The translations under genes and the position numbers were made by a program. From Saururus chinensis (lineage: Eukaryota; Streptophyta; Magnoliopsida; Piperales; Saururaceae): a DNA stretch of 64,000 bases. The DNA lies in the NCBI GenBank assembly GCA_035235625.1, contig CP141150.1, forward strand, positions 186,001 to 250,000, given 5' to 3'. The notes under the pieces are model-generated. The model was not told the origin of the DNA. It did no database searches and saw nothing but the letters and a program-made list of their open reading frames with translations. Of the stretch, positions 44,621 through 56,600 are shown one piece after another. Each line of letters opens with the position of its first letter. Position 1 is the stretch's first letter.

Positions 44621-47600
44621 ATGATTTTTCTGATCGTCCTGGGGTTTCTTCTGGGGGCCGCGGCAGTCCTTGTCGCCGAGGCCTTGGCCCTGCTCTACTT
44701 GCTTCGTCGGCTGCGCCTCAAGAAATCCCAGGCCCCGGAAACTCAGGTGGGTCGCGATCTTGATGCCGAACAGTCAATTGCCTTCGCCTGGAACAAGCAG
44801 GTCAGATTTCCCTGCGCTTTTGGCCTGTTAATTTCTATCCATGTCCATTCCCTTTCTTCCCGTGTCCTTTTTTATTTTTTGCAGATGATCTGAATAAATA
44901 GAAAAAGGGGTTCTTTCTCACTGATATTTGGGCTGGGAAATCTGCTTTAGGGTTTCTCTATGATGATATCAATCATTGCGCACAAAAGCACTTCTACGAG
45001 GTTTAACCCTCTTACACAGTAGCCAAATATTCTACGGACATAATGAACACAAAAAGTCCTCAGTAGGAAACTTGTTTCCTTAATGTATCTGTGAAACATT
45101 ATATTAGAAGCCCTTGAGAAATGGGTGGGGAGTGACATTGCAATATGAAACTACCTATAGGGAGTCGTTAAACAGTTATGGACAGCTAAATAGCTAAAAT
45201 TTTCACATAAGAGTTCAACCATTTCTAAAAATAACAGTGTGAAGAACGAAAGTATGACACGAGTGAATTTATCCCCCAAAAAATGAGTGAATGCTCAAAT
45301 TGCCTGACTTATGCATCAACATGCATAATACGAGTATGTGACTAAGCATCAAAAGGAGAAATGATTTATGCAAAAAAAAAAATAAAGTAAGAATTTTCTG
45401 GAGTACAGTTTCCAAGAGCCATTTATCAACTCAAGTAGATCCCATGCCAGCCTTTGGATCCTTTCTCTTCATACATCTTCTGGCTTTTGATCGGATGTCA
45501 TTGTGTCACTCAACATATTTCCTTGAAAGTTGTGAAATTTCCATGAGGAAGAGAGAATGGAAGAGATATAGAAAGCACATGTGAGGATCTTGAGGAAGAG
45601 ATTCCTTAAGAAAGGGAAAAACATGACAGGGGTGCCTAGAAGAGGGGAAATAGCTGCAATAAACAGAATGTAGGGAATTGGTTTGGTGCAAAAAACCCTC
45701 ACAGCTGTGATTATGGAAGAGTAGTCCAGCCTGGATTTCGAAAATGGTAAATTTATGATTTGTGAGCCCTGACATTGCTGGATTCTATCACCACGACCTT
45801 AGAGTTGTCTCACTCAGTTATAAAGGAGTTACAGGTATAAGTTCTTTTCATTATGTTTTAATTGGCAAATGGAGGGAAGATCAGTCTCCAATGTATGATT
45901 CCTCAAGGCCAAGTTGAAGTATACTTATAGAATTCCTATAGGAATTTGTTGGGATCAGGTTACATGGAGCTCCTAAAACTTGGAGGTAGCAAACAAAACA
46001 AGAAGTGCGAAAATGTATGATCTGGGAAAGAGGAGAGAAATGACCCAGCGAGATTTAACTTTTGCTGACTTTTCAGCTTTTCAATCCACATTAATTAAAG
46101 TTAAGAGTGTCTTAGAATGGGTTGGCATGCCTATGGGGGGACTTTCCTGAACGAGGAAACGAACAGAAACAATAAAGTGGCAGAAGGGAGATGGGGTTGA
46201 TTGATGACCCATGTGTGATCAGATTTTCAGCTGGTATGATAGTATTTCAGTAGAACTACTAAAGTTCTACCTATTCTTATTACGACAATTAGTTGAGAAG
46301 TACAAGGATAGGAGACAAAATCACTATATGATCTTTAAGGATTTGGAAAAAGCTTATGATACAGTGCCTCGAGAGCTTATTTGGAGTGTCTTGAAGAAAA
46401 AAGAAATTATAAGAGGTTACATCGATAAAATTAAAGATGTGTATAATGGGTTAGTGATTAGTGTATTGACAATTGGGGGAGAAACCAAGGAGTTCCTGGT
46501 CACAATAGGTCTACATCTAAGGGTTGGCCATTAGGCCTTATTTTTTTCTCTAGTTATGGATGAACTAATTGCACATATACAAGTTAGGATACCTTAGTGC
46601 TTGCTTTTTGCATATGACGTAGTTTTAGTTGACGAAACTATAACAGGGTTAAATGCCAAACTAAAACTGTGGAGGGAATCTCTAGAATCAAAAGGTTTAA
46701 AAATAAACAAGACTAAGATGAAATATGTAGAATTTAACTTTAAGGATAGTAGAACTACAGGTAGAACTTTAGTCAAAATAGATAGGCAAGAAGCGCTAAG
46801 ATATGAGCAATTTCGATATTTGGGCTCTATTATCTATAAGGAGGGAGATATCGATAGTGATATAGTACATAGAATTAATGTGGGGTGGGTCAAATGGAGG
46901 GCAACGCTAAGAGTATTGTGTGATAGGCGCATCCTAAATACTTAAAGGTAAGTTTTATAAGATAGCTATTAGGTCCCCATTACTCTATGGAGCAGAATAT
47001 TGGGTACAAAAGAAAAGTTATATCGATAATTTGAATATAGCTGAAATGAGGATGCTATGATAGATGTGTGAAATAACTAGAAAAGATAAAATCAGAAATG
47101 AGTATATACATGAAAACTTAGAGGTAAAATCTTTTAGAGAGAAGCTCAGAGAGTGTAGCTTGCGTTGATATGGGCATGCACAAAGAGAACCAATGGATGC
47201 ACTAGTCAGAAGGTTGAAAGGGTTTTACGTAAATGATGCCAAAAGACAGAGGAGACCTAAGAGAGCTTGGATGGAGTCCATAAGGAAGTGACTATGCTAT
47301 CTCTTACAAAAGTTGGTACAAAATAAGCTAGAATGGAGGTGTGAGATACATGTTGCCGATCCCTAATTGGGGAAAAGGTGCTACTTGATTATGATTATAA
47401 TTATAATTTTGATAGTATTTGGGTGGAGAAAAACATTGAGATTTCATTTAGTAAATGAGAATTACCATTTATTGTCTATTTACCTCTTGGCCTCTTGTGA
47501 AAATTTTTCCCCTTTCTCTTTTCTTTCTTTAGAAACCTTAATTTTTCCCCTTTTGATTTTCATAAAAAATGTTGTTTAATGTATGAATTGAATCAATTGG

Positions 47601-50600
47601 TATGGAGTGGGCAATTTTCACCCGAGAGTATGAGCATGGTCTCAATTTTTCGGGTGCGTTTATGAAGGCAGCTTGGCAGATTCAATCCCAATCGATCAGC
47701 AACCTGGCCAACCTCTGTTTTACCAGATAGCAAATACTTGGTCATAGTTGCCGGCCACTACAGTCTCTGGCAAATTGGCAGCCATCTCAAGGTATGTTGC
47801 TGCTCCAATTTTAGCAGCATCAAGCAGCCCAACTATTGCAACCCACCAGCAAGGATGTCCAATTCACTCGATTAAGTAACATGCAACTAAATTATTAAAT
47901 CACTAGAGGCTTGCAGGTGAAATTGAAGAGTTACAGCGGCATGGTATGATAAACGAGAAACTTTGATCTTTGGTGGAGATGAATCAGTAAGCTGAAACAA
48001 AGAGGTGGTGGCTAAGCTGGGAGCTGGATTTCCAATGATACATGATGAGGCCAGCACTAGTGAGCTGTGGGGCAAACAAGACTGGGACAAGGAGGAGGTC
48101 GTCTGGATTGTGTTATAGTTGCCAGAAGATGGCCAGCTAGAATTGAACTCAAGGCGATTGCCACAACTATGGGCATTGTCATAGGTGTTGTGCTAAATAG
48201 GTGCCATGCAAGGCACCAATGCCAGTGCTTGTGACAATGTCAACTCCTGCATAGTGTTATGAATCAAAATTATGGTTCCTTTTAGTTTCCTTAATTAGGA
48301 TTTCTATTATAAGTAGGTTCCTTAGTACTTAATGTACGATGCTTATTTTGATTAGTTTCCCTAATTAGATTGAATTTCTTAGAATAAGAGGCTCTTAAAT
48401 CTATAACTTGTAAGACACTTCTCTAAGGGATAAGTAATGAAATCTCAGAAGTAGCCTAGTTTATTTCTCTCTTTCTTTCTCCGCTTTCTCCTACGCTCAA
48501 AACTCCTTGTAGCAAGAGCTGCAACATTGGTATCAAAGCCAACCTTTCCTACACCTTGCCATGGTGTCTCGACCTGGACAAGACTCGACCTGGACAAGAC
48601 TCGTGCTCAGATTGCTGTTCTCGCCCAACAATTAGAGGCACACGCTGCTGTGACCACTTCTAGCCTTTAGGACATCACACAGACCATGGAAGCCATATCG
48701 CGTTTAAACAACTAGAAGAGACGAATATGAAATTGGATGCACATAACCAGAAGTTGATTGCAGGATTCGTGGAACTCTCCCAACTTTTTGTGTTGCTCCG
48801 TGACCGTTTCCTGCCGTCACCGGTAGAGTAGTGAGTGCTCCTCTAGTGTTGCTTTTCTCACCACCATTGTCTATCCCGGCCAACCCTGCCTCAGCACCGA
48901 TCCTCCCTCTGTCGGTCTCGCTCTCCGAAGTATCACAACTGCCGGTCTCTATGTCTGCCATTAGCACTAGTGATTCATCACCTCTCCTCTTTGGGACTTT
49001 TGGGAGTACCCTATCTTTCGTCGGCCTTCCACCGGTGGTGGCCATCTCGGCTATGTCCCGCATTGCCTTATCTCCAAAGTCACTGTCTACAATTATACAT
49101 GCATCCCAAAGTGTTGCTTTTTGCCCTCCACAGAAAGTGGTAGGTTCATCTATTGGCCAAAGTTCCCGAATGGCTTAACCGGCCTTCTCTCCTTTGCTGT
49201 CTTCCACCGGTCTTCTTCCCTCATCAACCTCAGCCGCACTCAACCAACCAGCGCTAGGCTATCTGTCTGCTCCTCTGCTGCCAAGAGTGTCGCCTCTGTC
49301 TGGTCTCTTGCATACACTAGGCATGACCATGGGGTGGCTTTATCCGTTGTTGGGTTTTGGGGCTCCACAACTTTTACCTCAGACTGCCATCCAGATCTTT
49401 GCACTGCTAGGCCACAGCTGCCAGCAACCTCTGCCCCTTACCCTTCCAAGATTAGGGTCTAATTGTATGAGGGAAGTTCACCTTCCCCTCATGTAAACGG
49501 GGCCCGCACCTCGTATGCCCCAAACCCTCTCCATGTTGGTCCGCTTCACCCTAAACAGGTTTCGGGTTATGTTGCACAAGGGCTACACTCGGAGACTTCC
49601 AACTTGCAAGCTTATCGGTCTTTGGGTGCCACAACTTTTGACCAGCTACGTTAGTAGTTCATCAATCTTCCGGCCCAGCCTCCACAGGCTCCCCAATTGC
49701 AATTTCCCCTTTGACTGGGTCCCGAAGACATAGACAACCTACATGGATTGGATGATCACTTCCGCAATGATTATGCTTATCGTGAGCACAGTGGTCGCCT
49801 CCCTCATGATTATAGCCGTAGATTTGATGAGCCGTCTCATGACGGTGCAGCTGATGGCTATGTCCAGGCTTGTCCCACCTGGCTCACCTTTCCGATGTTC
49901 AACAGTAACGAACCCGACGAGTAAGTCTCTCATGCTCGCCGCTTCTTTCAATTCCACCATATCGCCGAAGTTGAAAAGATTAATATGGCTTCATTCCACA
50001 TGGAGGGTTGCGCTCTACGCTGGCTTGACCATTATCTTCATCACAATACACGAGCTACATGGGATGATCTTGAGCATGCCTTGTTTATCCGCTTTGGACT
50101 TTACGCCAACCATAATTTCAACAATCTACTGTCTCGGGTTCGTCAAAAGACTACGGTCCAAGATAATGTGGATGAATTTGAGAAGTTGGCCAGTTGGGTC
50201 CGCCATTGGCACAAAGATGCTTTAGTCAGAACCTTTATTGGGGGATTGCGTGATGACATTGCCAATGAGGTGTATACCCTCAACCCTCATACCTTAATTG
50301 AGGCTATTCATGTCACAAACACTTGTGAAGAGAAAGTCAATAACCAGTAGCGTCTCCTTCAGCGCCCCCCCTACTCTCATTAAGTACTCCTACCTCCACG
50401 TCCTCCACTGCCATTGTTCTGGTTAAAAAGTTCTTAAGCTGAGATGACTCCTTGCCACTCTTAAGGGTTTGTGTTACAATTGTGACGAAAAATATGCCTT
50501 TGGCCACCGTTGCAAAATTGTTCACATGTTTATTACCGTGGAGGATGAGGTCCTAGTAGCTGAGTTCTATGCCAATTTAGCCATGTTGGTCAATGACATA

Positions 50601-53600
50601 CACCCTATGATTTCCTTCCATGCACATCGGAGTTGTGGATGCTTCTTATGCCATGCGCATTAATGGCCAAATGGCAAAGCAAAGGGGTCCTTGTGTTGGT
50701 TGACAACGGGAGCGCTCATTCCTTCATCAAGGAGGGTGTTGCCTGCACATTAGGTCTTATCATTTCACATTACTCTCCATTTGATGTTATGGTTGGTGAT
50801 GGTGCAAATTGCATTGCATAGGCGTATGAAAAAATGCAACCTTATTTGCCCTGGGTATCACTATTATTGTGGATTTCTACCTTCTACCTTTGTAGGGGAT
50901 GTGATTCTTGGGATTGATTGGCTTCATACCCTGCGTATCATGGTATGGAATTTTGATGAGATGCAGTTCACTTTTCACCTTGCCGGTGATAAGCGTCGCC
51001 TTACTGCACAACCACTAGAGAAGTTACACCTCCTTCACCAGCCTTGAGGATAAGGCCTAGCGGAAGCCATGGTGGATTGTTATGAATCAAAATTAGGGTT
51101 CCTTTTAGTTCCTTAATTAGGATTTCTATTATAAGTAGGTTCCTTAGGCATTTAATGTAGGATGCTTACTTTGACTAGTTTCCCTAATTAGATTATATTT
51201 CTTTAAATAAGAGGCTCTTAAGCCTATAAATTGTAAGACACTTCTCTAAGAGAATAAGCATTGTAATCTTAGAAGTAGCCTAGTTTATTTGTCTCTTCCT
51301 TCCGGTCCTTTCTTCCCTTTCTCCTACGCTCAAACTCCTTGTAGCAAGAGCAGCTTCCTGCACTACTTTGCACGGGCATGACGTTCGCGCATGACATCAA
51401 CCAGGCAAGTGGCAGTTTATTGAGCTGGCGGACAATTGGAAATGCGCCTAAGCACTCAATGCCAACTCTTGCACAGCTTCCTGAACTACTTTGCACAGGC
51501 ATGGCGTCCGTATGTGACATCAACCAGGCAAGTGTTAGCTTATCGAGCTGGCAGACAATTGGTAATGCGCTTAAGCACTAAATGTAAATATCTAAGATAC
51601 ACCTTGTAAGTAAAAGTTTTTTTAACCATGTACTTGACCATTTATTCTTAAGTATAAAATAATATACTACCTTTATTTTTGGTCCCTATTATTCAATTTG
51701 GGAAAGAGGGCAAGTTATGTCTGCTTACAAGACCTTGTAAACTCGAGAGCGCACATAGTATAAGTGTAATGACAGCCTCTGTATCAGAGCTATTTAGGCA
51801 TGCCTCTTAGGGCAGCTATTTAGGATCTTATCGTAGAAGGTTATAACATACAGATATAACTGGGCACGAGAGCAAATGAAGCCACCAGATGCCAATTACT
51901 TTTTTTCAAAAAAGATGTTGAACTGACATCTGGCTAGGACCTTATCACTTGTACCATGAAAAGTTTGTAAAATTCTCCTGATAAATATAAGTAATTAGTC
52001 ATTGATACCCACTTTTTAATCATAAGCACATGTCTAATTTATGGTTTATTGTCGTCTCTTCTGTTTTTTGTTCATCCCAAATGTGATGGAGATAAAACAA
52101 TTTTACATCAGCCTTGTAGTCCTAATATTTGCTACCTCTTATATTATAACCAATTATGGGCATGTTTATCTATGTAATGATTACTGTTCTTTTCTTCCTG
52201 TCTTTATCCTATGTTTAGGGCGTAGTATGGGTTTTAGAACCGGAGAAGGTTCTGAAGATGTCACATACAGGAGGGACACCGGCAAAAGCATCGAAGGACC
52301 ATGTTAGCAGGAAGGATACCATAGAGGTTTACCCTGTGAAGAAATATGCAAAGATTAGAGACCGCTGTTTGACACTGACAGATCCTGAAGGATCTTGTGC
52401 GACAATTCAGTTGGTTGGTTGTATGGTACAAGCTGTTTCAGCCTCAAGCCTAGCATCGAGAAAATGGTAAGGTACAGAAGAGATAAACTTACCAATATGT
52501 AGCAATTTGACATAAAAAACTTAGAGGTGCAAGCTTTGAATGAAAAATTAGATTATTATAGTGGAGAACATGCTACTGTTTCCTTTTATATATTCTTATG
52601 ATTATGCACTTCATTCATAGGATAATATTTGTATGATTCAAAATTTGGTTATATTGTGCTTTTGTAATGATTGTAAGACCATCTATGTATTTTGATAATT
52701 TACTTTCGGACAGAGGTGATGTTGGACTTGTTTCCTCTGTGAGTTTTTTTGATTATTTTTACACCATAACTGTTAGTTTAGTTTGGTTATTATCTGTTGT
52801 CAGGTCCTTACCCTTAAGCATAACCTTTTATGAGATTTGGCTTTTAACATGGTATCATGACGCAGCAGATTTTCAGTAGTCAACAAGAACTCAGCAATCC
52901 AAACAGAGCATACAAATCCAATTAAGAAAACACAGGCAAATGGAAGGAAGACAGAGGATTTCTATTCAGTAGTTTCTGGATTACAGGAAATAAAAGCTTG
53001 AATCTACAAGCTGAAGGTACAAATGAAAGGAAAATTACAGGTTGAATTCTCAACCGATGCTCAAATATATGAGCCAAAGAGAAAGGAAATTTTTGGAGTA
53101 TGCTTCTTCTTCCCAATTCGAATTCCCATTCTCCCTTTTCCTCAACCTCTTATCCTTACTAGAATAACCACCTCTGACATCCTAACAAACTGTGCTAACA
53201 ATTGACTGTTTTACCCCTCCCAATTACATTAACAGGAAGCTTACTATAGGCTGGGACCATTCTACCCCTTTTGGCCTTCTAGAAGTTCCCTGCTGGAATG
53301 CCAACTGTGCACAGCAGCTAATATTCAGAATTACCCCTCTACATCATATCAGGGCTACAATCTCCAAGTTTTAATTCATAATCCCATGACTTGCGTATGT
53401 TCTTGGCAGCCTCTGTATATGCTGATTCACACTTGTGCCTTTGATTGCTTTGGTTAATAATTGTTACTCTATATTCACTGTTGGGTCTGTTCACTTAGGG
53501 TTTTAGGTGCTGTTTGAAACACACTATACAGAAGATTAGAATTAGTTGTCCTGAAAAAAAACATTGGCCAGGCGCATTTATTGCGCCTTGGCTTTCAGGC

Positions 53601-56600
53601 TTGAAGTGATTCCCCATTTATTTGACAAATCTCCAAGATTCTGAAAAGAAGTGGAATTCAGGCTTTTTTCACCCAAAATACTCCTACATCTCAGAATCTT
53701 TTGACATTGAAGAACTTTTACTACCAATGTAGCAAAAATCCAACAAGATGAATCTAGTCAAATCCAGCTTCATGGCCAAATTTCAGAGACCCGTGAATTT
53801 GGGTAAACAGAAGTTGACAACAAAATTCTCGCATGAATCCTTTATCCAGACAGTTCCTTTAGTGTCCTGGTCTTTAGCAGTCTTAACCATCTTTTTTCTC
53901 ATCCATGAGCAGTTCCCATACTTAATCTCTATCATTACTGATTGGCTTTCTTCTTACAAATGCAGCTCCTGTTTCCTTGACTATTCCTTTCTTCTTTTGG
54001 GTAAAATCACAAGTGGCGTTGTGTCACGACCCGAGCCTTGAATAGGGTCCAAAGACCATCCATGCCATCGGAGTGCACCTAAACTCGAGTATGACACGGC
54101 AAGATGATATTTGGGCAAGAGATGAAGAAATGAACCAGGATTTAAATGACTTTCTTACTAATCCTTTATTTAATAAAAAATCAAATGAGTTTCACCAATA
54201 GGGTGTTCATCTCCTACTACAAATTTAGCTACTTTAATTCTCATAAGAAAATACTCAAACTATCCTAATTCTCCGATTCTCCTAGGGAGCGTATCCCTCT
54301 CTATCCTTCCTTGATATTCCTATGCATACAAATTAGCAAATAAACTTGTGCACAAAAATATGCCTAATGGAATGGACATTCCACCTGTGAGCTAAGCAAC
54401 CATTAATCATGCAATAACAAAGACCTAATATTCAAATAACATGTTAAATCCATACATGGTAATCATATATCTATCATATCTTAACATAAAATTTAAATGA
54501 TCATCGTATATCTATCATGATAACGAAATACTCACACAACCATTCTATATAAGCACCCAGAGAATTAGCTATGTAATCCGTGAGTTGCACCGGTGCGAAA
54601 GCGCCGTGGGTGGTCATCCACGTACACTCGGTATGGCTTGTGAAAACCGGGAGAGAACTGCCAAAAGTTAGTGTCTACCGTCATCCCTACGTGGTACTTG
54701 GGTAATCTTATTATCTTGATCTTGGAGTTAAGGTACTTGACCTAAACCTTAACTACCCTTGTTAACCTATTATTCTTAGGTTGGTTTTTAATATATGAAT
54801 CTACCATGTATGCTGTACACACCTCTCATATACCTAATAAGAGGAAAATAACATATCACTTACAACCATACATTCATAACCATTTGTCCATACCATTTGC
54901 ACTACCTCCATGGCTCCGTATGTGCATGAAGAAAATAATTATCCAAGTCGCATGAATTGGTTACAATACCTGTTTCTATCAGTGTCAATATTTCACAATT
55001 GAACTTGCATAATTTTTGAATACATGATCCTTTAATCCTAGGCACAATAATCTGCTCCATATATTTCATAAGGATATTACCACATAATCAGTCAATGATA
55101 AGATTCAAATAACTAAAACCTACTCTAGACCATTACCAGAGTAGTCAAAACATAAAGGAAATTATAACATGTTTCCACTGCGAAGGTGGTAGTGTAGGAT
55201 GGTGGATATCAACAGCTATTGCTCAAGTCAGAAGTCATAAGAGTGATATTATTTCAATTAGAACTTCAGTAGGACATACATGGACCTTTCTCAGTCAGCA
55301 CATACAACAATTAAGTCTCAGCAAGACCCATAATATCTATCATAGCCTCAGCAGTCATGTTAATAGTTGGGTCACAGATAAAACAGAACCACAGCATGGT
55401 CTTATACGTATAATTCAAATAGATAACAGACATTTGAGCAGAGCATGTGTAAATCAAACGTCTATCAAACACTAAAATAGACTTATTTAAAATCACACCT
55501 ATATCCAATGTTGGAGCAAAGCTTGGTTTAATCCAACATATACCCAACATTGGAGCAAAATATATATTCAAGTTAAAACCTATGCATATAACAGACACTG
55601 GAACACTGCATATGTTTAACTCAAAACACATCTCAAATGTTGGCGTAGTGCATATATTTGAATCAAATCATATCTCAGGTGTTGGAGCAGTGCATAAGAT
55701 TAAATCAAATTATATCTCAGACGTTGAGCACGGCATAAGATAAACTCAATTATATCTCAGACATTGAGCAGTGCATAAGATTAGTTCAAATATATCTCAG
55801 ACATTGGGCAGTGCTTATATTTAATTCACAATGTGTCTCATATGTAAAAGCAGTGCATGAGATTAGATCAAAACATATATCACTCGCACAGTCGAGAAAA
55901 TTTCATAGCAGACCTTGCATGAAAAAGTTTATTTCATATATATATATATATATATATAACCAAAAAGACGAAAGAAAACAATCCATGCTTTACATGAGGG
56001 TCCTCACCTTGGCCTACTTCAACTCCTAATGCCAACTGCTACCGGTCCCCTCTAAACCCTATGAAAAAAACAGTCTCTATTTAGGAGTTCCAAAACACAA
56101 ACCTTTCTTAAATTGAATCTTAGAAAAAAAAGGGGCTGTTCTGGGATCTCAATTGCCCATAACTTATTGATTTCAAACTAGAGATAAGAGGGGAAAAAGA
56201 GGATAAATCAACCCATAGAAGGGATGAAGAAAAGGAGATTCTCATGGCTTACGAATTCCAAATCGAGCAAATAAAAAAGGACTCACCTTTACCTATTTCA
56301 ACTTGCAACCAGACCCTCCTTCCCACAACCGCTGCTGAAACCACTCCCACTGTCGTCGCCACCGGAGCAAGAGAGGAGAGAGATGAGAAAATAGGATAGG
56401 GCGAGAGGGGAGGGCCTAGGTATATATAGAGAAGGAAGCCCTCTTCCTTCTCCAAGGAGGAGAGTCATGTTGGGAGAGGAGAGACTTATTGAGAGAGGTG
56501 AGAGACATACTGGGAGAGGGGAGCCTCCCCTCTCCTGTCGGGGTTAGGGCTGGGGGAGGATGAGGAGTTTTTCTGTCCCCCGCCCCTAACAACACACTGG

